From contig NZ_JAHKPU010000018.1 in NCBI RefSeq assembly GCF_018860505.1, forward strand, positions 187,643 to 239,727: a stretch of 52,085 nucleotides of DNA, in the 5' to 3' direction. The first letter of the stretch is position 1. The number at the start of each line of letters is the position of its first letter. Under the pieces are notes generated by a model. That model was given only the letters and a program-made list of their open reading frames with translations. It did not search any database and had not been told where the DNA came from. The translations under genes and the position numbers were made by a program. The stretch is from Pacificibacter marinus (GTDB taxonomy: Bacteria > Pseudomonadota > Alphaproteobacteria > Rhodobacterales > Rhodobacteraceae). Of the stretch, positions 41,724-50,220 are shown piece by piece.

Positions 41724-43919
41724 CTATTCTGCCCCGCCCTGCGCCCCTTTGCCCTTTGAAATCCGCGCGATCAGATCATCCAAAGCGCGGCGTTCATCGC
41801 GTTTCATTTCGGCCCCATTGGCGCCGATATCGTATTCTGCGCGATCCTCGGCCTCGGCTTTGGTCGCACGATTGCGTGCCTCTGCCGCTTGGGCCAAACG
41901 CCATGTGACGTTTTCATCATCCGCAGAGACCATATCCAAGATACCGTCACTCAATTCCGTCGAATAACCACGACGCGCTTTGAGCTTGGCCAATTCCTCG
42001 GCCAGGCACATCTGCGCCATTTCTACATCTGGTCGTTGCACTTGGGACGCGATTTGCACATGGGGATGCGCCATCAAACGATCAAGGGCTGGCTTGCCAC
42101 AATCAGACAGAACTTTATCCCACAGAGCTTGCGGATCGGTCACATCGGCATGGGTCAGCAGCGCGTGCAGCAGGCTGGCATGTTCGGCGTTAGTAGGGTG
42201 AAGCGCCTCAAGACGCGCATCGAATTCAAGGATCACGGACGGGTTTCGCAGAGCCGTGGCCAAGATCACCGCCTCGCGCAGAAAGTCCAAATAGCTGTCA
42301 TCCGAAGACGCAATGACTGAAGATTTGGTCGACGGCACAGGTACAGCCGGCAATTTGAAGGACTTGGTTTTGGGGTCCCATTCGCGTTTGGGTCGGGCCT
42401 CGAAATCGGTGTTGCGTTTGCCGCCTGCCCCATCACGCCCAGCGCGACCACTGCCCTGCCCCGCCCCTGAGGGCGCATCAGCGTAGCGGTCATCATAGCC
42501 CATATCAGCGTCAGCATCATAGCCGCCATGATCCATGCCCCCATATCCGGCGTCATAGCTAGCGGGGGGCGGAGCTGCAAAATCAGGGGTCACCTCAAAA
42601 GGATCACCGCCCTGATCCAGCTCGCTTTGGGTGCGCTTGGATTGAAACAACTCGAAGCGCATGTCTTTGAGGATTTCACCGTAATGGCGCTTGATCGAAC
42701 GATCCTTGATCGGAGTAATGGCATCGCGCAGCGCTTTATCCAAGGAGGCGCGGCGTTCAGGGCTGTCAAAGACTTTCCCTTCAGTTTCGCGCTGCCACAA
42801 CAAAGTGACCATGGGCACAGCAGCCATCAAAACAGCGCGCATACCCGCACGACCTTCGGCTTTGATCAGATCATCGGGGTCTTTGCCCTCAGGCATAATC
42901 GCAAAGCGCAGGGATTTCCCCGCCTCAAGCAAAGGCATAGCTAGATCGATCACGCGCATGGCAGCGCGCAAGCCCGCTTTATCGCCATCAAGCGCGATCA
43001 CCGGTTCAGGGTGCATCCGCCACATCAGCTGCAATTGGCGTTCTGTCACGGCGGTGCCAAGGGGGGCGACTGTGGCTTCGAACCCTGCCTCAGACAAGGC
43101 GATGACATCCATATAGCCCTCTGCCACGACCAAGGTCTGCCCCTTACCACAAGCGGTCCGCGCCCCGCCATGGTTGTACAGCGCAGCGCCTTTGTCGAAC
43201 AACAACCGCTCTGGTCCGTTGAGGTATTTCGCCCGCGCGTTCGGGTCCATCGAGCGCCCGCCGAATGAAATCGCCCTCCCCCGCGGGTCACGGATCGGGA
43301 AAATAATCCGGTCGCGGTAAAAATCATAGGCGCTGCGCCCGTCATCAGGCTTTGCCGCGACGCCTGCCTCAATGGCCATGTCTTCCGAAATACCGATGGA
43401 TTTCAGATGCGCCAGCAAGGCATTTCCGTTGGGCGCATAGCCAATCTCAAAGCGGTCCCGCGTGGCCTCTGACATGCCGCGCCTGTCCAGATACTCACGC
43501 GCAGACCCGCCGCTGGCTTGCGCCAAGGACATACGGAAAAAGCGCACGGCGGCCTCGGTCACCTTCGCCAGTTCTGTACGTTTGTCGGATTTTTGTTGCG
43601 CCACAGGGTCGCGTGCAGGCATGGGCATGCCCACTTCGCCCGCCAAAATTTCGACCGCCTCCATAAAACTGGTATTTTCGGTTTCGCGGATAAAGGTTAT
43701 CGCGTCGCCTTTCGCATGGCAGCCAAAGCAATAGTAAAAGCCTTGCTTGTCATCGACGTGAAAGGAGGCCGATTTTTCTTGGTGAAACGGGCATGGTGCC
43801 CACATGTCACCTTTGCCTTGGTTGGACTTACGCGGATCCCATATGACTTTGCGTCCGACCACTTGGGTCAGGGAACTTCTGGCGCGCAGCTCATCAAGGA
43901 ATCCGGGTGGTAATGACAT
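41724..43919 (-). CDS. dnaG: DNA primase DnaG
   Basis: A ~731-residue primase. The N-terminal CHC2 zinc domain reads CPFHQEKSASFHV ... YYCFGCHAKGDA. The polymerase domain follows (DRIIFPIRDPRGRAISFGGR) with the TOPRIM segment TLVVAEGYMDVIALSEAG and PVIALDGDKAGLRAAMR. A Gly/Asp/Tyr-rich, probably disordered linker (about residues 460-540) leads to the C-terminal helicase-binding domain. It primes DNA replication with DnaB. ATG 43919 gives MSLPPGFLDELRAR; an ATG two codons earlier (43925) is equally possible, and no clear ribosome-binding site decides. It is upstream of rpoD. Confidence 0.95.
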   Translation of the reverse strand: MSLPPGFLDELRARSSLTQVVGRKVIWDPRKSNQGKGDMWAPCPFHQEKSASFHVDDKQGFYYCFGCHAKGDAITFIRETENTSFMEAVEILAGEVGMPMPARDPVAQQKSDKRTELAKVTEAAVRFFRMSLAQASGGSAREYLDRRGMSEATRDRFEIGYAPNGNALLAHLKSIGISEDMAIEAGVAAKPDDGRSAYDFYRDRIIFPIRDPRGRAISFGGRSMDPNARAKYLNGPERLLFDKGAALYNHGGARTACGKGQTLVVAEGYMDVIALSEAGFEATVAPLGTAVTERQLQLMWRMHPEPVIALDGDKAGLRAAMRVIDLAMPLLEAGKSLRFAIMPEGKDPDDLIKAEGRAGMRAVLMAAVPMVTLLWQRETEGKVFDSPERRASLDKALRDAITPIKDRSIKRHYGEILKDMRFELFQSKRTQSELDQGGDPFEVTPDFAAPPPASYDAGYGGMDHGGYDADADMGYDDRYADAPSGAGQGSGRAGRDGAGGKRNTDFEARPKREWDPKTKSFKLPAVPVPSTKSSVIASSDDSYLDFLREAVILATALRNPSVILEFDARLEALHPTNAEHASLLHALLTHADVTDPQALWDKVLSDCGKPALDRLMAHPHVQIASQVQRPDVEMAQMCLAEELAKLKARRGYSTELSDGILDMVSADDENVTWRLAQAAEARNRATKAEAEDRAEYDIGANGAEMKRDERRALDDLIARISKGKGAQGGAE

Positions 43920-44408
43920 GGGCATATTATCTGCGCCCGCGTCGTCAGAGTCCAGCGTGGCTGTGCGTCTTTGCCCGCGTATCGCCAAGTCCCTAAATCG
44001 CACATTCAACGATGCGCTTCACAAGCGCCTTTCACATATATCTAATTGGTTAATGCACCCCCTCAATCGGCACGAAAACAGGTCAAAAACCACTTCACAG
44101 CCCCCCAAGTGATTCGCAATTTTACGCCGTAGCTTCTCAAAGCGCGCCCCTCGGGTGTCGGCATTATGGCATCAATACGGCGGCCAATTTGCTTTGTGTC
44201 AGCACTGTGTTTAATTAAAAGCAAAAAAGAACAATAAAGAATACACATCAATACTTATGAGCAAAAACGCACACCAAAAGCGCGTTTCGTTTTACATTGT
44301 TAACGCTTTGAGGGATATTGAAGTGTCGATGTGGGCCTTAAGCAAGCCTGTGACGCATCGGCATTTGGGAAATGGGGGCACCACTGGACAACGTGAGTTG
44401 GTGCTACA
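43920..44408. other. Gene-free divergent spacer between dnaG and the TadG-like gene
   Basis: About 490 bases holding the promoters of dnaG-rpoD (minus) and of the Tad-like operon (plus). Bases ~44200-44260 are markedly AT-rich and include TTAATTAA. I could not assign promoter boxes with confidence, and frames here (e.g. 44257-44493) do not look coding. Confidence 0.5.
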
Positions 44409-46103
44409 ATGTTTGGGACGACACAAAACACTCGGGACACAGCGCTCAAAATGCGCCCAGCCAAGACACTTAATGCGTGTCGGGCATGGCTGAACCGAAC
44501 CAAAATCATGGCGCGTCAGTATGGCCGTGATGAAGAGGGCTCGTTGCTCATCTTCGGGCTTTTCACTTTTGTGATTGTTCTTGTTCTTGCAGGCATTGGC
44601 GTCGATATCGTGCGCCACGAAACCCTGCGCACCGAATTGCAAAACACCGCCGACCGCGCCGTGTTGGCCGCGGCCAGCAGTGAAACAACCGAAGCCGCCA
44701 AAGCCGTAGTGCGCGATTACTTCGCCAAAGCTGGTTTGACGGAATTCCTTGATAAGGTTGAGGTCGACGGTGTTGGCTACGGCAAACGTGTTAAGGCCAC
44801 AGTAACGGCAGATATTCCAACTTATTTCTTGCGCCTCTCTGGCGTGGATAATTTAGAACTGAACAGTTACAGCGTCGCCGAACAAGGCATGACCGAACTG
44901 GAAGTGGCGCTGGTTTTGGACGTGTCCGGATCCATGAACAGCAGCAGCCGTTTGGCGAACCTCAGCGTTGCCGGCAAAGCCTTTGCGACAACCGTATTTT
45001 CAAACTCTATTGCCGGCCATGTGGCCGTCTCAGTTGTCCCCTACGCGACACAGGTTAACGTTGGCCCTGACATCGCCGCGCAATTCTTGCGCGAAGACAG
45101 CCACGAGACCTCACATTGTTTCAACTTTACCGCAGATGACTTTACGACCAACACTGTCGAGTTGATCACAGATGACGATCCAAAGTCCTACGAACAGACG
45201 TTGAATTTTGACCCTTGGTACTACAACGAACCAAACGAAGGACTTGTGACGCAGCTCTGCAACTCAGCTGAAAACAACCGCGTCTTGCCCTTTTCGACAT
45301 CTAATACTGCTGTCGAAAATAAAATCACAGGCCTGACGGCGGACGGCAACACATCCATCGATGTCGGTGTAAAATGGGGCATGTCTATGCTGGACCCCTC
45401 GTTCCAAGGTGTGACGACAGCACTGGTCGCGGATGGTCTGGACGCGTCAAATGCAGGCCGCCCACATGAATATTCATCATCAACGCTAAAAGTGATGGTG
45501 GTGATGACCGATGGTGTAAACACGTCGCAATACTATGTACCTGATCCTTACCGCTCTGGGAATTCGGACATCTATCTGGACCCCGACACAGATCGTGTGT
45601 CTTTTGGCACCGACTATGAAGAATGCACGACGACATCGTACAAGAATTGGAAAGGTAAGACAAAATACACCACAACCTGCGAAGACGTCACAAAATACTA
45701 CGCGCCGCACAATGAGAACTATTACGAAGATCCTTATGGTGGCTGGGATGATGTGCGTTTGTTGACCTGGCCCGAAGTATGGGACCGTTTCACCATCGAT
45801 AGCCACGCCTATACCCGTTACGAGGCCTCAGGCGATTCAGATGATTACTACGACTGGCGCGACATTGACAAAAGCTATGGCAGCAGCACCAAAAACTCGC
45901 GTTTGCTGCAAGCCTGCCAAGCCGCCAAAGACAAAGGCATTATCGTCTTCACGATCGGTTTCGAGGCGCCAAGCTCAGCCGCATCTATTTTGAAGAGCTG
46001 TGCCTCGTCTGAAGCGCATTACAAAGATGCCGACGGGTTAGAGATTGCAGATGCCTTTGCCGCTGTGGCGACCAAAATCACTGAATTGAGGTTGGTTGAA
46101 TGA
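44409..46103 (+). CDS. TadG-like pilus-associated protein with von Willebrand A domain
   Basis: Up to 564 residues. After a short basic leader, DEEGSLLIFGLF starts a Tad-type N-terminal membrane helix (FTFVIVLVLAGIGVDIVRHE), the pattern of pseudopilin-like TadE/TadG proteins. A long exported part carries a vWA domain with MIDAS motif DVSGS (Asp171, Ser173, Ser175 from this start), VMVVMTDGVNTSQYY and a C-terminal FTIGFEAPSS ... SCASSEAHYKDAD. An insert rich in Tyr and Asp lies near residues 390-470. The exact start is unclear: Met15, Met34 and the 44409 ATG are all possible. It is first of a three-gene operon with two TadE-like genes; the next start overlaps its stop by four bases. Confidence 0.82.
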   Translation: MFGTTQNTRDTALKMRPAKTLNACRAWLNRTKIMARQYGRDEEGSLLIFGLFTFVIVLVLAGIGVDIVRHETLRTELQNTADRAVLAAASSETTEAAKAVVRDYFAKAGLTEFLDKVEVDGVGYGKRVKATVTADIPTYFLRLSGVDNLELNSYSVAEQGMTELEVALVLDVSGSMNSSSRLANLSVAGKAFATTVFSNSIAGHVAVSVVPYATQVNVGPDIAAQFLREDSHETSHCFNFTADDFTTNTVELITDDDPKSYEQTLNFDPWYYNEPNEGLVTQLCNSAENNRVLPFSTSNTAVENKITGLTADGNTSIDVGVKWGMSMLDPSFQGVTTALVADGLDASNAGRPHEYSSSTLKVMVVMTDGVNTSQYYVPDPYRSGNSDIYLDPDTDRVSFGTDYEECTTTSYKNWKGKTKYTTTCEDVTKYYAPHNENYYEDPYGGWDDVRLLTWPEVWDRFTIDSHAYTRYEASGDSDDYYDWRDIDKSYGSSTKNSRLLQACQAAKDKGIIVFTIGFEAPSSAASILKSCASSEAHYKDADGLEIADAFAAVATKITELRLVE

Positions 46104-46645
46104 GTATTCTTTCTCGCCTGAAACAAAGCACACGACTTTTTGCGAAAGACGATAGTGGCTCTGCCACCATGGAGTTTTCCATACTGTTCCCGATCTTCGT
46201 CTTCATCCTGATGGGCGGATACGAAATAGGGTATTACACCGTGTCATCCACCATGCTGGATCGCGGTTTGGACATGGCTGTGCGCGATGTACGTCTGGGT
46301 CTTATGGAAAACGTCACCCTGCCAACGCTAAAAAACAGCGTATGCAGCTATGCGACTTATGTCAGAAACTGCGAAGAAAACATTCACATCGCGCTTGAGC
46401 CTGTCGTTGCCAGCGGATTTGTCGTCCCTTCAAGCTATGCTGAATGCATTGATCGCGCGGCGGATGTCACCCCCGCCACGACCTTTTCTGACGGCAATGA
46501 AAACGAACTAATGTTGGTGCGTGCCTGTGTGAATATCGATCCGATCTTTCCAACGACATGGCTTGGGGCACAGCTTGAGACCTATGAAGGTTCAGGCATC
46601 GCTATGGTTTCAACCGCAGCTTTCGTTAACGAACCAAACACATAG
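46100..46645 (+). CDS. TadE-family pilus assembly protein
   Basis: A 181-residue protein with the TadE-like N-terminus: DDSGSATMEFSILFPIFVFI, i.e. a short basic leader then a membrane helix carrying the Glu typical of pseudopilins. The rest is exported and contains cysteines (SVCSYATYVRNCEEN, YAECIDR, RACVNID) that may form disulfides. TadE/TadF are minor pseudopilins of the tight-adherence pilus and are processed by TadV. It overlaps the TadG-like gene by four bases and precedes a second TadE-like gene. Confidence 0.83.
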   Translation: MSILSRLKQSTRLFAKDDSGSATMEFSILFPIFVFILMGGYEIGYYTVSSTMLDRGLDMAVRDVRLGLMENVTLPTLKNSVCSYATYVRNCEENIHIALEPVVASGFVVPSSYAECIDRAADVTPATTFSDGNENELMLVRACVNIDPIFPTTWLGAQLETYEGSGIAMVSTAAFVNEPNT

Positions 46646-46657
46646 GAGCCATGCCGC

Positions 46658-47311
46658 ATGAAACATTTTCGCATCCCCACGCAGCGCATTGCTTCTATCG
46701 CTCGCCGCTATAAATGCAGCGACCTTGGATCGATGAGCATCGAGACCGTGCTGGTGCTGCCCTTGATCTTGACCGGTCTATTGTTGTCCTACACCTATTT
46801 TTCTGCCTTTCAAGTCAAAGGCATGGCCAATAAAGCCGCCTATACGGTGTCAGACTATGTATCCCGCCAAACCGACCCTATCGACGCAGATTTTGTCGAA
46901 GGTCTGTCAAGTATCTACGGCTATCTGACCAATACAGGGATCAAATCACTGCGCTTGTCGTCTTTCACATGGTCAGACATCGATGGATCATCCGATTACA
47001 AACTCGAGTGGTCTTATGCCACAAATGGTGGTGAGGCGCTCAACGGAGATTCCTATGCATCCGTCGTGTCACGCCTGCCGGCCATGACCAGTGGCGAAAC
47101 GGTATTGGTCATGGAAACGACAACCGATTGGGCCCCTGTGTTCAACATCGGCCTCGACGACCTGACCTTTAGTGACTTCGTTGTGACCAAACCCCGTTTT
47201 GCGACACAAGTTCTGTTTGATGATGGCTCTGACGACGATTACGACAGCGGAGATTCATCAGATGATATAAGCGTCACAGACACTTACAGTTACTATAACA
47301 GTGGCACCTAG
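46658..47311 (+). CDS. TadE/TadF-like protein with acidic C-terminal tail
   Basis: A 217-residue protein with a basic leader, then CSDLGSMSIETVLVLPLILT and further hydrophobic residues, the TadE/F-type segment including the conserved Glu. The exported part has no recognised domain. The last ~30 residues are strikingly rich in Asp, Ser and Tyr (DDGSDDDYDSGDSSDD, then TDTYSYYNSG). It follows the TadE gene by 12 bases and ends the operon. A terminator lies about 60 bases downstream. Confidence 0.75.
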   Translation: MKHFRIPTQRIASIARRYKCSDLGSMSIETVLVLPLILTGLLLSYTYFSAFQVKGMANKAAYTVSDYVSRQTDPIDADFVEGLSSIYGYLTNTGIKSLRLSSFTWSDIDGSSDYKLEWSYATNGGEALNGDSYASVVSRLPAMTSGETVLVMETTTDWAPVFNIGLDDLTFSDFVVTKPRFATQVLFDDGSDDDYDSGDSSDDISVTDTYSYYNSGT

Positions 47312-47371
47312 GTCTGGTCCGATGCGCTTCGCGCGAAACCGCGATGTGAAACACGACATAAAATCCAAAAT

Positions 47372-47406
47372 AAAAAATGGCCGTCTCATCCGAGGCGGCC
47401 ATTTTT
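47372..47406. terminator. Bidirectional intrinsic terminator after the Tad-like operon
   Basis: AAAAATGGCCG (47373-47383) pairs perfectly with CGGCCATTTTT (47396-47406), and the stem extends inward by four pairs including one G-U. It can also end the convergent gene at 47438-47986. Confidence 0.88.
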
Positions 47407-47437
47407 CATGTGGTCATTTACAATATTTCAAATGCAA

Positions 47438-47986
47438 TCAACTGTCTGCCTGCGCGTTCAAACGGCGCTGCACAACACGCGCAGCCAAAACATCCGCCAT
47501 TGCCTTGCCTGCCCCTGGCGATGTCACACCGCCGACACCAATGCGACGCCCAAGGCGCCACCATAGGCCCGGCGCCCAACCGCGCGCGGGCGGCATATCG
47601 TCATTCAACACAATCACAAACCCATTGGACGGTTTAAACGCAAACGCGCCGCGCTGCACGTGATGAATATCATCAATCCGGCACAGGACTCGGCCACCCT
47701 CTTCGCGGATATCCTTAGCGGTCATCACCAGATCGCGTGAGGTCGAGACCCAAAGACGGTAGGTGGCAAACAAAAGCACCACCCCCATAGCAAGCAAAAA
47801 CACCTTGCCGATTAAAGCCGCAGGGGGCGTCGTCGCCAAAATCCAAAGATGGATCAGACCCAAGCCCCCCAAAGTCCCAACGGCAAACACCCGTCGCGGC
47901 ATCGTCGCGGGCAAAGCAAATTCTTTCTCTTCAGGCTGATGCTCTGCTGACATCGCGTTGTAGCCGTCTTCATTTTGGTCGCTCAT
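47438..47986 (-). CDS. Hypothetical two-helix membrane protein
   Basis: A 182-residue protein. An acidic N-terminus is followed by two membrane helices (AVGTLGGLGLIHLWILATTP and LIGKVFLLAMGVVLLFATYR). The C-terminal soluble domain (TAKDIREEGGRVLCRIDDIH through FVIVLNDDMPPARGWAPGLW) has a layout resembling bacterial PH-like domain proteins. The family is not recognised with certainty and function is unknown. It is a single gene, convergent with the Tad-like operon and sharing its terminator. Confidence 0.7.
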   Translation of the reverse strand: MSDQNEDGYNAMSAEHQPEEKEFALPATMPRRVFAVGTLGGLGLIHLWILATTPPAALIGKVFLLAMGVVLLFATYRLWVSTSRDLVMTAKDIREEGGRVLCRIDDIHHVQRGAFAFKPSNGFVIVLNDDMPPARGWAPGLWWRLGRRIGVGGVTSPGAGKAMADVLAARVVQRRLNAQADS

Positions 47987-48192
47987 CAGACCCTCCTCAA
48001 ATGATGTACCGCATTTAAATCTTTCAACTGCCTACCTTGCAGCGCCACAAACGAAAAGCGAAAACCAGCCATGCCTTGTTTTGACAGCCCCCACAGCCCA
48101 ATTTCTATCAACCATCACAACTGTGGCGCATTGCTCCCCTGTCCTGCGCAAGTTAAGGTCGCGTTGATTTGATCCCCTCAAGAGTGTTCGCA

Positions 48193-48543
48193 ATGCGCAG
48201 CCCCGTTTCCAAGTTCAGCCTCACACACGCCCCAGCCTTGGGGCGCGTCATTGGCGTGGCTGCGATCTGTTCGATACTCGTCGCCTGTACACCGCCCCCC
48301 GATTTACAAGGGCGCGTCCAACCCGTTGACAGTTCGACCCCTTGGCCAACGCTGTTCACCTCGGCACAATTGGAACAAACCGTCACCCCAACCCTGAGCG
48401 AAGACAAAACCAGCACGACAGTCACCGACAGCCTGGCTGCGCGCGCCGCAGCTCTGCGCGCTCGTGCCCGCGGCCTGTCAGCGCCGGTATTGGACAGTGC
48501 CTCACGCAAACACCTTTTGGCCGCGATCACACGTCACCCCTAA
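48193..48543 (+). CDS. Small hypothetical lipoprotein
   Basis: About 116 residues. The N-terminal signal ends in a lipobox (GVAAICSILVAC, with TPPPDL following), so it is probably lipid-anchored in the envelope. The short mature part is polar, with a helix SLAARAAALRARARGLSAPV. Such small lipoproteins are common in Rhodobacterales and have no known role. A TTG at 48169 would lengthen the leader; ATG 48193 gives a more normal signal. It lies 156 bases upstream of hom and is probably separate. Confidence 0.72.
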   Translation: MRSPVSKFSLTHAPALGRVIGVAAICSILVACTPPPDLQGRVQPVDSSTPWPTLFTSAQLEQTVTPTLSEDKTSTTVTDSLAARAAALRARARGLSAPVLDSASRKHLLAAITRHP

Positions 48544-48699
48544 TCGACCCCACACCCGAGCCAAATCTTACCTCAATCCTGCGGCGTCAAATCCCGTTTG
48601 GGATCGTACCAAGGTTGCGGCGCCCCTGCATTCAGTTGCACAGGCTCGCAGAAGTCGGTAACAGACGTGCAAGTTAATTTTCATCGTTTGGAGCGCATC

Positions 48700-50010
48700 A
48701 TGCCCGCAGAAAACCTCGCCACAGCCCCCCTTCGTCTCGGAATCGCAGGATTGGGTACGGTCGGTATGGGCGTGATCAAAATCGTGCAAGAAAAAGCCGA
48801 TCTCTTAGCCCGTCGCACTGGCCGCAATGTGGTTATTTCCGCAGTTTCCGCGCGCTCTAAATCCAAAGATCGCGGCTATGATCTGTCTGCTTATGCTTGG
48901 GAAGACGATCCTGTCGCATTGGCCAAACGCGATGATGTCGATGTGTTTGTGGAACTGATGGGCGGCGATTCTGGCCCCGCCAAAACCGCAACCGAAGCGG
49001 CTTTAGCCCTTGGCAAAGATGTGGTCACTGCCAACAAGGCGCTTCTGGCCCATCATGGTCAAGCCTTGGCCGAAACCGCTGAAGCAAACGGTGCAGTTTT
49101 GCGCTTTGAAGCCGCCGTCGCAGGTGGCATCCCCGTGATCAAAGCCCTCACCGAAGGTCTGGCAGGCAATGACATCACCCGCATCATGGGCGTGATGAAC
49201 GGCACCTGCAATTACATCCTCACCCGCATGCAAGCCACGGGCCAAGGTTATAACGCCCTGTTCGATGAATGCGCGCGCCTTGGGTATTTGGAAGCCGATC
49301 CGCAGCTCGATGTGGGCGGCATCGATGCGGGCCACAAACTGTCGCTTTTGGCCTCTGTTGCCTTTGGCACGAAAGTCAATTTCGCCGCAGTGGAATTGGA
49401 AGGCATCGAGCGCATTTCAAACGACGACATCGCACATGCTGCCGATATGGGCTATAAAATCAAACTCTTAGGCGTCACTCAAATGTCAGGTCGCGGCCTT
49501 GAGCAGCGCATGACACCCTGCCTTGTGCCTGACACCTCCCCCTTGGGTCAACTTGATGGCGGCACCAATATGGTCGTATTGGAAGGTGACGAAGTGGGTC
49601 AAATCGTCTTGCGCGGCGCGGGCGCTGGCATGGGGCCGACCGCCTCTGCTGTGATGTCCGATATCTTGGATATCGCACGCGGCACGCGGATCACAACCTT
49701 TGGCCAGCCCGCAAACACCTTGGTTGACGCGACCCCTGCGGTTGCCGCTACGCCTGCGCCTTACTACTTGCGTCTGGCGCTTGTCGACAAACCGGGGGCT
49801 ATGGCGAAAATCACCAGCGCCTTGGGCGATGCAGGTGTATCCATCGACCAAATGCGCCAATACGGCCAAGACGACAACGCCAATGTTGCCCCTGTTTTGA
49901 TCGTCACAGATCCAACGCCGCGCAGCGGCTTGGATGCCGCCATTGACACGATGCAGGCCACAGGTGTTCTGGTCAGTGACCCCGTCGCGATTCGTATTGA
50001 GACGGTCTAA
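48700..50010 (+). CDS. hom: Homoserine dehydrogenase
   Basis: A 436-residue enzyme converting aspartate semialdehyde to homoserine for Thr and Met synthesis. The Rossmann motif is LGIAGLGTVGMGVIKIV. The catalytic region includes GIPVIKALTEGLAGNDITRI, MGVMNGTCNYILTRM and DVGGIDAGHKLSLLASVAFG, with the conserved Lys and Glu/Asp residues. A C-terminal ACT domain (YYLRLALVDKPGAMAKITSA) suggests feedback control by threonine. ATG 48700 has GGAG six bases upstream; longer frames are not needed. In relatives a glpX gene often lies between hom and recJ, but there is none here. Confidence 0.95.
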   Translation: MPAENLATAPLRLGIAGLGTVGMGVIKIVQEKADLLARRTGRNVVISAVSARSKSKDRGYDLSAYAWEDDPVALAKRDDVDVFVELMGGDSGPAKTATEAALALGKDVVTANKALLAHHGQALAETAEANGAVLRFEAAVAGGIPVIKALTEGLAGNDITRIMGVMNGTCNYILTRMQATGQGYNALFDECARLGYLEADPQLDVGGIDAGHKLSLLASVAFGTKVNFAAVELEGIERISNDDIAHAADMGYKIKLLGVTQMSGRGLEQRMTPCLVPDTSPLGQLDGGTNMVVLEGDEVGQIVLRGAGAGMGPTASAVMSDILDIARGTRITTFGQPANTLVDATPAVAATPAPYYLRLALVDKPGAMAKITSALGDAGVSIDQMRQYGQDDNANVAPVLIVTDPTPRSGLDAAIDTMQATGVLVSDPVAIRIETV

Positions 50011-50220
50011 GCTTTGGTATCGGGGCGCGTTTTGATCACGCGCCTCTAAAATTGATCCCATACAAATGAGCGCGTGAAGCTTAGCATCGGGTGATGAACA
50101 ACCATCAAGCCCGTGAAAATTGGCATCCTATCCACAAACGTCACAAAATCCACAGATCAGCCACTCGCCCAGCACATTCAGGGTTTGCATGTGGGCTAAG
50201 ATGCGACGATACACTTGGGC

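Noticed and set aside
45486-45806. 106-codon minus-strand frame in the TadG-like gene
   Set aside because: Antisense shadow of the vWA-domain coding sequence.
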